From Chitinophagaceae bacterium (GTDB lineage Bacteria > Bacteroidota > Bacteroidia > Chitinophagales > Chitinophagaceae): DNA of 64,000 bases. The stretch spans positions 1 to 64,000 of the forward strand of contig CAHJWK010000008.1 in assembly GCA_903642275.1 (NCBI GenBank), read 5' to 3'. The notes beneath the pieces were generated by a model. That model had not been told where the DNA came from and did not search any database. It saw nothing but the letters and a program-made list of their open reading frames with translations. The position numbers and the translations under genes were made by a program. This document shows positions 9,901-16,987 of this stretch, piece after piece (the stretch's first letter is position 1; the number at the start of each line of letters is the position of its first letter).

Positions 9901-10724
9901 ATAAATTTGGTGAAAAAGATCAGAAGGAACATCTGCGAAAGCTTTTATATCCGTTCATTTTGCGACGAACAAAAGAACAGGTTGCGAAAGACCTTCCCGA
10001 AAAAAGTGAGATGATTCTGTTCTGTGAACTGGGTGATGAGCAACGTAAAATTTATGATGCTTATCGCAATGATTACCGCGATAAGATTTTAGGTGTGGTG
10101 GAAGATAAAGGTGTAAACAAATCGCAGCTAACCATCTTACAAGGCTTAATGAAATTGAGGCAGATTTGTGATAGTCCGGCTATTGTAAATGATGAAGAAA
10201 AATACCCTAACGTTTCTGTTAAGCTTGAAGAATTAGGCCGTGAAATTTCTGAGAATATTGGCAATCATAAAGCGCTTGTGTTTTCACAGTTTTTAGGCAT
10301 GCTGGCGTTGATAAAAGAAAAGATGAAAGAGCTTGAAGTTGACTATGAATATTTTGATGGCAGTACATCTGTTATTGATCGTGAGAAAGCCATTCAGCGT
10401 TTCCAGAATGATGAAAACTGTCGTGTGTTTCTCATCTCCTTAAAAGCCGGTGGTGTCGGGTTAAACTTAACAGCTGCTGATTATGTTTATATTGTTGATC
10501 CATGGTGGAACCCTGCCGTTGAACAACAGGCAATTGACAGAACGCATCGTATCGGTCAAACTAAGAACATATTTGCTTATCGCATGATTTGCAAAGACAC
10601 CGTAGAAGATAAAATAATTAAACTTCAGGAACGTAAACGCGCTCTTGCCGCTGCTTTAATTACCGATGATACATCGTTTGTAAAAGCCCTTACCAAAGAA
10701 GATGTGGAGTATTTGTTTAGTTAG
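6963..10724 (+). CDS. SNF2/Rad54-family helicase with two SWIM zinc-binding motifs
   Basis: A 1253-residue double-stranded-DNA translocase. The N-terminal region carries a SWIM motif (Cys73-x-Cys75...Cys83-x-His85). A second CxC...CxH (Cys184, Cys186, Cys195, His197) looks like another SWIM motif. A long middle region without recognisable motifs follows. The SNF2 ATPase core starts near residue 790: Walker A ADDMGLGKT around 816, DESQ box near 912, SGTPLQN, FILRR, and helicase C with VGLNLTAADYV and the arginine finger DRTHRIGQ near 1190. Start is TTG immediately after an in-frame stop; the next ATG (residue 33) would cut into a plausible domain. Likely acts in DNA repair or transcription; exact role unknown. 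Confidence 0.9.
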   Translation: MALPHLIKYIYNNGTDEVIRRGKKIFASGYTEMIEHDVLLGSITFRVRDDAYNTYYKVYINRYNNVQTLSLRCSCPYNLGDICRHEAAALFRLQEMVDNNQLGEEQSDYNQQHTVVKMKQLEIRTLRLLSAPDAIPEAENYLRGSKANILEAANDVVKADLNFDNKNYSLLIRRNEERNFDTSCNCNSETKHPLCIHKTILLLQLLNSYGPGYFETISNKDRDKNKLLALYGYSMNDNIEGKFEFTYRDGKPFLRVLDPTIKRVTAPAAETKKPFYMPQPQKEIVVEDKAEEVLTYQKLGVVLRYDAQQYPYVQCDVIKGEADEAAKQFIEKTERLDLTKFVNTEDVSEDDKMLVQNLRKVLPSEVTRYLNRNSPFSGIWENIIQQHNEELHEETRHLIIEYLLPKYKKIFADISESNFAFTLPEKKSFITSNLRPAVLSNQYIQPQFAIAFNDGRYEVSCFAKLLDAVVPVEKNSIASPLIFKYENTFYLWQNTEEVLLAERFLKRDKIVVDEDDWNKQLVEFILPLTKKYDVQFSGIQKEELRNIKPEMKLIIKEKGDYLLFQPFFDYNGYAVKQEDKERIMVPSAGKLVIIHRNAEAERVLIKKIENLHSSFIHTDSETLALKGNDVLKNNWFFLFADAVKEMNVPVYGFDALKKFRFNTAKPSTKIYISSNTDWFDAKIDIHFGDQKISVDDVKKALANKQQFVPLQDGTLGILPEDWIRRYSMLFAVGENKAGNIKLSKYHFGVIEELYAQRNEEELFFKLEEKYERLKEHHTVKQIEPPQHLQSILRPYQASGFQWLNYLSEVSWGGILADDMGLGKTVQALSFLHHFKATYNKLRALVVCPTTLMFNWENEIKKFTPSLKWYIHHGSGRMQQMELYANTEIIITTYGTLRSDIQLFTASAFDYVILDESQAIKNPQSKVTKAASLLDAKNRLCMSGTPLQNNTFDMYAQMNFLNPGMLGSMEFFRQEFAIPIDKFGEKDQKEHLRKLLYPFILRRTKEQVAKDLPEKSEMILFCELGDEQRKIYDAYRNDYRDKILGVVEDKGVNKSQLTILQGLMKLRQICDSPAIVNDEEKYPNVSVKLEELGREISENIGNHKALVFSQFLGMLALIKEKMKELEVDYEYFDGSTSVIDREKAIQRFQNDENCRVFLISLKAGGVGLNLTAADYVYIVDPWWNPAVEQQAIDRTHRIGQTKNIFAYRMICKDTVEDKIIKLQERKRALAAALITDDTSFVKALTKEDVEYLFS

Positions 10725-10769
10725 TTTAAGATCAATCAATGTTATATTCAGAAAAATATTTGCTCAATT

Positions 10770-10805
10770 ACACGTTTAAAATTTAACGTGTTTATATTTT
10801 AAACA
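10770..10805 (+). terminator. Hairpin downstream of the SNF2 gene
   Basis: ACACGTT / AACGTGT form a perfect 7-bp stem around TAAAATTT, followed by an overlapping GTTTA...TAAAC inverted repeat in a T-rich stretch. It lies 46 bases after the helicase stop and is a reasonable terminator. The rest of the 337-base gap to the arginine operon holds only the inverted repeats listed next and no convincing gene. Confidence 0.45.
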
Positions 10806-10989
10806 TCATTAATTTTACATCTTTAAAAAATTATTGATTCACTATTTTATATTGAGCTGAAATTGAAACAGAGCACAACACATAACAATTTAACTGTTCC
10901 TCATCAAACTTTGATAAGTGTTGTTACATTGCCAAATCCATTTTGTTTCCGACCGGCACGACGACCGAGAATTTAATCTTCGCAAACAA

Positions 10990-11025
10990 TGCATGCTCAT
11001 GCAAAACGTGTAACAAAGATGTTAC
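10990..11025 (+). promoter_or_regulatory. Two adjacent inverted repeats in the arginine operon leader
   Basis: TGCATG-ct-CATGCA (10990-11003) and GTAACA-aaga-TGTTAC (11010-11025) are perfect 6-bp-arm palindromes lying 36-72 bases upstream of the first gene of the arg operon. They are candidate operator sites for an arginine-responsive regulator, or they could form small RNA hairpins. No similarity to the Escherichia coli ARG box is apparent. This is inferred from position only. Confidence 0.35.
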
Positions 11026-11061
11026 GCTAAAACAATCATCTAATATCATCAAGTAAACAAA

Positions 11062-11775
11062 GTGGAACAAAATATCATAGTACGCATAGCCAATAGTGGC
11101 GATAGTGATTACGCCGAAACAATCACAAAAGAAATGGAGGAAAGTGCAAAAGCCCGTGGCACCGGTATTGCTAAACGCAGCATCGCATACATTATTGAAA
11201 AAATGATTGAAGACAAAGCTGTAATTGCTTTAACTAATGATGGGGCATGGGTTGGTTTCTGTTATATTGAAGAATGGAGCCATGGAGAATTTGTTGCCAA
11301 CAGCGGCCTGATTGTATCTCCTGCATTTAGAAAAAGCGGCGTAGCAAAAGAAATAAAACAAAAGGTGTTTAAGCTTTCAAGAAATAAATATCCCAATTCA
11401 AAAATCTTTGGATTAACAACCGGTTTAGCTGTAATGAAAATTAACAGCGACCTTGGTTACGAACCAGTAACATACAGCGAGCTTACACAGGATGAAACAT
11501 TTTGGACAGGATGCAAAAGCTGTGTAAACTATGATATTCTGACCATGAAAGAACGTAAAAACTGTTTGTGTACAGCTATGTTATACGATCCTGCTGATCA
11601 TTACGAATCTACTGAAACAAAAGAGCATTTTGATAAGAAGAGTAAGGTGTATGAACGTATGCTGCGTATTAAACAAGGTGGCAAAATCTTTCAGAGAAAA
11701 GATAAACAGAAAATAGAAGCACGCCGGGAAAGAAAACGTTCATTGGTTACAATGCTCTCGCTGGTATTTTCCTGA
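11062..11775 (+). CDS. GNAT-family acyltransferase heading the arginine operon
   Basis: A 237-residue GNAT acyltransferase with a GTG start. The acyl-CoA binding loop is recognisable as SPAFRKSGVAKEI (about 86-98), after a beta-strand with FVANSGLIV. A C-terminal extension contains CKSC (151-154) and CLC (168-170), a CxxC-x13-CxC cluster that could bind zinc, then a basic tail (KDKQKIEARRERKR). It is the first gene of the arginine operon, 55 bases before argG, and no argA or argJ is present. I infer that it may perform the first step, N-acylation of glutamate; the acyl donor could be acetyl- or succinyl-CoA. This is unproven. Confidence 0.7.
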   Translation: MEQNIIVRIANSGDSDYAETITKEMEESAKARGTGIAKRSIAYIIEKMIEDKAVIALTNDGAWVGFCYIEEWSHGEFVANSGLIVSPAFRKSGVAKEIKQKVFKLSRNKYPNSKIFGLTTGLAVMKINSDLGYEPVTYSELTQDETFWTGCKSCVNYDILTMKERKNCLCTAMLYDPADHYESTETKEHFDKKSKVYERMLRIKQGGKIFQRKDKQKIEARRERKRSLVTMLSLVFS

Positions 11776-11830
11776 GTCAAAATCAAAATTTTAATTCCAA
11801 AGTTTTTGATATTAATTTTTAATTTATGAA

Positions 11831-13021
11831 ATGAAGAAGATTGTATTAGGTTTTTCCGGCGGCCTTGACACTTCTTTTTGTGTAAAGTATTTTACCAATG
11901 ATAAAGGTTGTGAAGTACACAGTATAATTGTTAATACAGGCGGTTTTACCAAAGAAGAATTAAAAAAGATTGAAGAGCATGCTTACAAATTAGGTGTAAA
12001 AACACATACTACTGTTGATGCAGTTAAAGGTTATTATGACCGTATTATAAAATATCTTGTGTTCGGAAATGTGTTGAAAAATAATACTTATCCTTTAAGT
12101 GTAAGTGCAGAAAGATTGGTGCAGGCATTGCATATTGCTGATCATGTAAAAACTTTAAATGCAGATGCTGTAGCCCATGGCAGCACTGGTGCCGGTAACG
12201 ACCAGGTTCGTTTTGATATGGTGTTTCATATCATGATCCCTAACGTTGAGATTATAACGCCAATACGCGATTTAAAATTAAGCCGTGAACAGGAAATTGC
12301 ATATTTGAAAGAAAAAGGTGTTGATATGAATTTTGAGAAGGCCGCATATTCGATCAATAAAGGTTTATGGGGAACGAGTGTTGGCGGCAGAGAAACATTA
12401 AACAGTAAAGGCATTTTACCTGAAGAAGCGTGGCCAACACAAATTACCGCAATTGAAAATAAAGAAGTTAAATTAAGTTTTAATAAAGGTGAATTAACTG
12501 GGATTGATGATAAAGAATTTTCTAATCCAACAGAAACTATTCAATATTTACAAAGCATTGCCGGTGCTTATGGAATTGGCAGAGATATTCATGTTGGTGA
12601 TACCATCATCGGTATAAAAGGCCGTGTTGGTTTTGAAGCGGCAGCGCCGATGGTTATTATTAAAGCACATCATGCATTGGAAAAACATGTGCTTACAAAA
12701 TGGCAATCAAGCTGGAAAGATAACATTGCCAATTTCTACGGTAACTGGTTGCATGAAGGCCAGATTCTTGACCCGGTTATGCGTGATATTGAAGCATTCT
12801 TACAAAGCTCACAACAGAATGTAACCGGCGATGTTTTTGTTCAATTGATGCCATATCGTTTTCAAATAATCGGTATAGAAAGTGAACATGATTTGATGGA
12901 TAGCAGGTTTGGAAAATATGGTGAAATGTATACCGGTTTTACCGGTGAAGATGTTCGTGGCTTTAGCAAAATATTCGGTAATCAAATAGCAATGTATCAT
13001 TTTTTGAATAGTAATGATTAA
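11831..13021 (+). CDS. argG: Argininosuccinate synthase
   Basis: A 396-residue ATP-dependent ligase joining citrulline and aspartate. The ATP pyrophosphatase P-loop FSGGLDTSFC is at residues 8-17. Further signatures are AHGSTGAGNDQVRFD, AYSINKGLWGTSVGGRE and the C-terminal HDLMDSRFGKYGE. Length is typical. The gene overlaps argC by 8 bases, indicating translational coupling. The upstream spacer consists of TCAAAAT-type words and has no Shine-Dalgarno sequence, which is usual for the phylum. Confidence 0.95.
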   Translation: MKKIVLGFSGGLDTSFCVKYFTNDKGCEVHSIIVNTGGFTKEELKKIEEHAYKLGVKTHTTVDAVKGYYDRIIKYLVFGNVLKNNTYPLSVSAERLVQALHIADHVKTLNADAVAHGSTGAGNDQVRFDMVFHIMIPNVEIITPIRDLKLSREQEIAYLKEKGVDMNFEKAAYSINKGLWGTSVGGRETLNSKGILPEEAWPTQITAIENKEVKLSFNKGELTGIDDKEFSNPTETIQYLQSIAGAYGIGRDIHVGDTIIGIKGRVGFEAAAPMVIIKAHHALEKHVLTKWQSSWKDNIANFYGNWLHEGQILDPVMRDIEAFLQSSQQNVTGDVFVQLMPYRFQIIGIESEHDLMDSRFGKYGEMYTGFTGEDVRGFSKIFGNQIAMYHFLNSND

Positions 13022-14012
13022 AGTTGGGATCATAGGCGGCGCAGGCTATACAGGCGGTGAATTAATTCGCTTACTAATTAATCACCCTGAAACTGAGATT
13101 GTATTTGTTCATAGCAAAAGCAATGCAGATAATCTTATATCAACTGTACATCAGGATTTAATCGGTGAAACCAACCTTAAATTTTCTAATTCTTTAAGCA
13201 ACGACATTAATGTTTTGTTTTTATGTCTTGGTCATGGTGATTCAAAAAAGTTTTTATCAGAAAACTTAATTCCATCAACCATAAAAATTATTGATTTCAC
13301 CAATGATTTTCGTTTGAATAAAGATGCTACGTTTCAATCAACCGGAAATCAGCAACCAGCAACAAGAAACTTTATTTATGGTTTGCCTGAATTAAATAAA
13401 GAACAAATTATATCAGCACAAAACATTGCTAACCCCGGTTGCTTTGCAACAGCTATACAATTAGGGTTACTGCCGTTAGCACAAGCAGGATTGTTAGATG
13501 AAATTTATACAACAGGCATCACCGGTTCAACCGGCGCCGGGCAATCATTAAGTACAACATCGCATTTCAGTTGGCGTTCAAATAATATACAGGCGTATAA
13601 AACATTAACGCATCAGCATTTGGGTGAAATAGTTCAATCATTAATGCAGCTTCACACCAAAAATAATATTGAGTTGTCATTTGTTCCGTGGCGTGGAGAT
13701 TTTACACGTGGCATATTCGTCAGCTCAACTCTTCATTGTGAAAAAAATATTGCTGAAATAAAAACCATATACAAAGACTTTTATAAAGATTCACTCTTCA
13801 CATTCATAAGCCCTGATGCCATCTTTCTAAAACAAGTTGTAAATACTAATAAATGTATAATTCAATTAGAAAAAGTTGGCAGCAAATTAGTAGTGCATAC
13901 AGCGCTTGATAATTTATTAAAAGGTGCATCAGGGCAAGCCGTTCAAAATATGAACTTGATGTTTGGGCTTGATGAAACAACTGGATTAAAACTTAAATCA
14001 ACATATTTTTAA
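13014..14012 (+). CDS. argC: N-acyl-gamma-glutamyl-phosphate reductase
   Basis: A 332-residue NADPH-dependent reductase. The Rossmann motif GIIGGAGYTGGELIRLL is at the N-terminus, and the catalytic cysteine is Cys143 in NPGCFATA. The block GITGSTGAGQS, a histidine-rich segment (LTHQHLGEI), and the C-terminal DNLLKGASGQAVQNMNLMFG complete the family pattern. Residues around 112-120 (GNQQPATRN) are encoded by two copies of CAGCAAC and look like a short in-frame insertion in a loop. The enzyme reduces N-acyl-glutamyl phosphate to the semialdehyde. It overlaps the argG 3' end. Confidence 0.95.
   Translation: MIKVGIIGGAGYTGGELIRLLINHPETEIVFVHSKSNADNLISTVHQDLIGETNLKFSNSLSNDINVLFLCLGHGDSKKFLSENLIPSTIKIIDFTNDFRLNKDATFQSTGNQQPATRNFIYGLPELNKEQIISAQNIANPGCFATAIQLGLLPLAQAGLLDEIYTTGITGSTGAGQSLSTTSHFSWRSNNIQAYKTLTHQHLGEIVQSLMQLHTKNNIELSFVPWRGDFTRGIFVSSTLHCEKNIAEIKTIYKDFYKDSLFTFISPDAIFLKQVVNTNKCIIQLEKVGSKLVVHTALDNLLKGASGQAVQNMNLMFGLDETTGLKLKSTYF
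13350..13363 (+). repeat. In-frame 7-bp direct repeat inside argC (CAGCAAC x2)
   Basis: Two exact copies of CAGCAAC lie back to back within the argC reading frame, encoding a polar loop segment. Similar short-word repeats appear in three other genes in this window. Confidence 0.6.
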
Positions 14013-14023
14013 AATAAACAATA

Positions 14024-15202
14024 ATGAAATTATTCGATGTATATCCGTTAAACGATATCACAATTACTAAAGCAAGCGGTTCTTATGTATGGGATGAAAA
14101 CGGTGTGCAGTATCTGGATTTATATGGTGGCCATGCAGTGATAAGCATTGGCCATACACATCCGCATTGGGTGCAAAGAATAGAAGAGCAAATACAAAAA
14201 ATTTCTTTCTATTCAAACTCTGTTCACATTCCTTTACAAAAGGAATTAGCTGATAAACTGGGTAAGCTTAGCGGCAAAGAAGATTATCAATTATTTCTTG
14301 TAAACAGCGGTGCTGAAGCTAATGAGAACGCATTAAAACTTGCTTCGTTTCATACCAACAAAAAGAAAATTGTTGCATTCAATAAAGCTTTTCATGGAAG
14401 AACATCATTGGCTCTTGCAGCAACTGATAATGCAACTATTATTGCTCCGGTTAATGAAACAGCTAACATAGATTTTCTTCCTTTTAATGATGAGGCTGCG
14501 TTAAAAGAATATTTTCAAAACAATGGTCATACTGTCGCAGCAGTTATAGTTGAAGCCATTCAGGGTGTTGGCGGCATTAATGTAGCAACAGAAAGTTTTT
14601 TAAAATTGGTAAGAATTTTATGTGATGAACACAATGCATTATTTATTGCTGATGAAGTACAGTGCGGTTATGGCAGAAGCGGAAAGTTTTTTGCATTAGA
14701 TTATGCAGGTGTAAATGCTGATATCTATACAATGGCAAAAGGCATGGGTAATGGTTTTCCTATAGGTGGCATTTTGATTGCACCTTATATAAAAGCTAAG
14801 CATGGAATGTTAGGCACAACATTCGGTGGCAATCATTTGGCCTGTGCCGCTGCGTTGGCAGTATTGGAAATTATTGAAAGAGATAATTTAATTGAAATGA
14901 GCAAGCAACGTGGCATGTATCTTATCAACAAATTAAAAAGCATTGATGGTATTGACAAAGTGCGTGGCAAAGGTTTGATGATTGGTTTTAATGTGCCTGA
15001 AGATATTAAAGACCTGCGCAAAAAATTGTTGAATGATTATTTCATTTTCACAGGTGAAGCAAAGCCAAATATAATTCGATTATTACCGGCTTTAAATATT
15101 ACACGCAAGCAGGTGGATGAATTTCTTGATACATTGGCTGAAGCAATTGAAGAAATGAAAACTCCCGTTTCTAAAGGAGTTGAGGAAAATGTATTTCAAT
15201 AA
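14024..15202 (+). CDS. argD: Acyl-ornithine aminotransferase
   Basis: A class-III PLP aminotransferase of 392 residues. The phosphate-binding NSGAEANENALKLA is at about 94-107, the cofactor-contacting Asp210 lies in IADEVQCGYGRSG, and the Schiff-base lysine is Lys239 in TMAKGMGNGFPIGG. GTTFGGNHLACAAALA follows. It converts N-acylglutamate semialdehyde to N-acylornithine. Specificity for the acetyl or succinyl form cannot be read directly, but the neighbouring carbamoyltransferase suggests succinyl. It starts 11 bases after argC. Confidence 0.93.
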   Translation: MKLFDVYPLNDITITKASGSYVWDENGVQYLDLYGGHAVISIGHTHPHWVQRIEEQIQKISFYSNSVHIPLQKELADKLGKLSGKEDYQLFLVNSGAEANENALKLASFHTNKKKIVAFNKAFHGRTSLALAATDNATIIAPVNETANIDFLPFNDEAALKEYFQNNGHTVAAVIVEAIQGVGGINVATESFLKLVRILCDEHNALFIADEVQCGYGRSGKFFALDYAGVNADIYTMAKGMGNGFPIGGILIAPYIKAKHGMLGTTFGGNHLACAAALAVLEIIERDNLIEMSKQRGMYLINKLKSIDGIDKVRGKGLMIGFNVPEDIKDLRKKLLNDYFIFTGEAKPNIIRLLPALNITRKQVDEFLDTLAEAIEEMKTPVSKGVEENVFQ

Positions 15203-15234
15203 TTTTAAAAATACTTTTTTCAGGATTAGGGCGA

Positions 15235-16194
15235 ATGAAACAATTTATCTCCGTTCAGGATGCAGGCAACATAAATACTTTAGTTGAACAAGCATTGATT
15301 TATAAAGCCAATCCCTTAAAGGATAAAGCTTTGGGCGCCGGCAAGCGAATTGGATTGTTGTTTTTAAATCCAAGTTTGCGCACACGACTAAGTACACAGG
15401 TTGCGGCTGCCAATCTTGGAATGGATGCAATTGTTTTTAATATTGATAAAGAAGGTTGGGCACTTGAATTTGAAGAAGGTGCTATCATGAGTGGTAGTAC
15501 GGTTGAACACATAAAAGATGCTGCGCCGGTGTTGGGAAGTTATTTTGATATTCTTTGTATCAGAACATTTCCATCATTAAAGAACCGTGAAGATGATTAC
15601 AGTGAATTATATATCACACAGTTTATAAAATATTGCGGTGTACCGGTTATAAGTTTAGAAAGCGCAACATTGCATCCATTGCAATCTTTAACTGATGTTA
15701 TTACCATTACTGAATGCCAAAGACTTAAAGCTAAAAGTCAAAAGCCAAAAATTGTTCTTACCTGGGCGCCACATGTTAAGCCGTTGCCACAATGTGTTGC
15801 CAATAGTTTTTCGCAATGGATTAATACATGGGATAAAGCGGATTTTGTAATAACACATCCTGAAGATTATGAATTGAAGGAAGAATTTATAAAGGGTGCA
15901 ACGATAACATACAATCAGGATGAAGCGCTGAAAAATGCGGACTTTGTATATGTAAAAAACTGGAGTACATATAAAGATTATGGTAAGATTTATGAAAATG
16001 ATCCGCGCTGGATGTTGACAGAAGATAAACTTGTATTAACCAACAATGCAAAGGTGATGCATTGCTTACCGGTTAGAAGAAACGTTGAATTAAGTGATGA
16101 GGTTTTAGATAGTGCAAACAGCATTGTTACACAGCAGGCTGCGAACCGTGTATGGGCTGCGCAAGCTGTGATAAGTGAAATTCTTAAGTCTTGA
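15235..16194 (+). CDS. argF': N-succinylornithine (or N-acetylornithine) carbamoyltransferase
   Basis: A 319-residue transcarbamoylase of the acyl-ornithine branch. The carbamoyl-phosphate loop SLRTRLSTQ is at 47-55, HPLQSLTD and HCLPVRRN are conserved, and the acyl-ornithine signature spans about 74-96. Position 90 is Val in the segment GSTVEH. In Bacteroides fragilis succinylornithine carbamoyltransferase this residue is Pro90. In the Xanthomonas acetylornithine enzyme it is Glu92, and published Glu92 substitutions including Val convert that enzyme to succinyl specificity. I therefore favour N-succinylornithine as substrate. A short in-frame repeat encodes KAKSQKPK. The next start codon is one base after this stop. 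Confidence 0.9.
   Translation: MKQFISVQDAGNINTLVEQALIYKANPLKDKALGAGKRIGLLFLNPSLRTRLSTQVAAANLGMDAIVFNIDKEGWALEFEEGAIMSGSTVEHIKDAAPVLGSYFDILCIRTFPSLKNREDDYSELYITQFIKYCGVPVISLESATLHPLQSLTDVITITECQRLKAKSQKPKIVLTWAPHVKPLPQCVANSFSQWINTWDKADFVITHPEDYELKEEFIKGATITYNQDEALKNADFVYVKNWSTYKDYGKIYENDPRWMLTEDKLVLTNNAKVMHCLPVRRNVELSDEVLDSANSIVTQQAANRVWAAQAVISEILKS
15731..15751 (+). repeat. In-frame degenerate 7-bp repeat inside argF'
   Basis: Three degenerate heptamers (AAAAGTC, AAAAGCC, AAAAATT) encode a lysine-rich loop. They are the same word family as the repeat in argB and in nearby intergenic spacers. Confidence 0.5.
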
Positions 16195-16195
16195 C

Positions 16196-16987
16196 ATGGA
16201 TAAACTTTTCGTTATAAAAGTTGGCGGAAATATTATTGATGATAAAGAAAAACTATCTTCTTTTCTTCAACTATTCTCATCCATACAATCACCCAAAATC
16301 CTTGTACATGGTGGTGGAAAAATTGCAACTTCTATAGGAGATAAGTTAGGTATAAAATCAAAATATATCAACGGCAGAAGAATTACAGATGATGCAACAA
16401 TAGATTTGGTAACGATGGTTTATGGTGGATTGATTAATAAAAAAATTGTTGCACAATTGCAAGCTTTAAACAATAATGCTATTGGTTTAACCGGTGCTGA
16501 TGGAAATATTATTCCTGCAAAAAAACGTGCTGTAAAAGATACTGATTTTGGCTGGGTTGGTGATATTGATAAGTCAAAAGTCAAAAGTCAAAAGTTAAAA
16601 GCTTTACTTGATTCAGGCTTTACGCCTGCCTTTGCTCCACTTACGCATGATGAACAAGGTAATATTTTAAATACAAATGCTGATACGGTTGCATCGTCGT
16701 TGGCAATTGCACTTTCAAAATTTTACAATGTCCGCCTGATATATTGTTTTGAAAAGAAAGGTGTATTGGAAAATACAGATGATGATAGTTCAGCAATAAC
16801 TTTTATCAATAAAGAAAAATATAAGCAGTTGCTTAAAGAACAAAAATTGTTTGCAGGAATTTTACCAAAAATTGATAATGCATTTGCAGCAATAGATGCA
16901 GGCGTGCATGAAGTTTTGATTGGTGCGGCTGATGATCTTATTCAAAACACAACAAACAAAGCAACAGGCACGCTGATTACACAATAA
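16196..16987 (+). CDS. argB: Acyl-glutamate kinase
   Basis: An amino-acid-kinase-fold enzyme that phosphorylates the gamma-carboxylate of N-acylglutamate. Motifs: VIKVGGNIIDD at the N-terminus, ILVHGGGK, the arginine/substrate region around YINGRRITDD, IGLTGADGN, and a C-terminal GILPKIDNAFAAIDAGVHEVLIG. I start at the ATG at 16196, one base after the argF' stop and directly before the first beta-strand; an in-frame GTG at 16175 lies inside argF' and adds only 7 residues. The product is about 263 residues. A four-copy heptamer repeat encodes a lysine-rich loop near residue 130. Confidence 0.93.
   Translation: MDKLFVIKVGGNIIDDKEKLSSFLQLFSSIQSPKILVHGGGKIATSIGDKLGIKSKYINGRRITDDATIDLVTMVYGGLINKKIVAQLQALNNNAIGLTGADGNIIPAKKRAVKDTDFGWVGDIDKSKVKSQKLKALLDSGFTPAFAPLTHDEQGNILNTNADTVASSLAIALSKFYNVRLIYCFEKKGVLENTDDDSSAITFINKEKYKQLLKEQKLFAGILPKIDNAFAAIDAGVHEVLIGAADDLIQNTTNKATGTLITQ
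16573..16600 (+). repeat. In-frame heptamer repeat inside argB (GTCAAAA x3 + GTTAAAA)
   Basis: Four consecutive 7-bp units, the last with one change, lie in the argB reading frame and encode KSKVKSQKLK. The period of 7 is not a multiple of 3, yet the total length keeps the frame. Confidence 0.75.

Noticed and set aside
10725-11061. A leader peptide or riboswitch before the arginine operon.
   Set aside because: No short frame with arginine-rich codons and no recognisable riboswitch consensus was seen; only the inverted repeats remain.
16175-16195. GTG at 16175 as the argB start.
   Set aside because: It lies inside argF' and adds seven residues; the ATG at 16196 follows the argF' stop by one base and begins at the first beta-strand.
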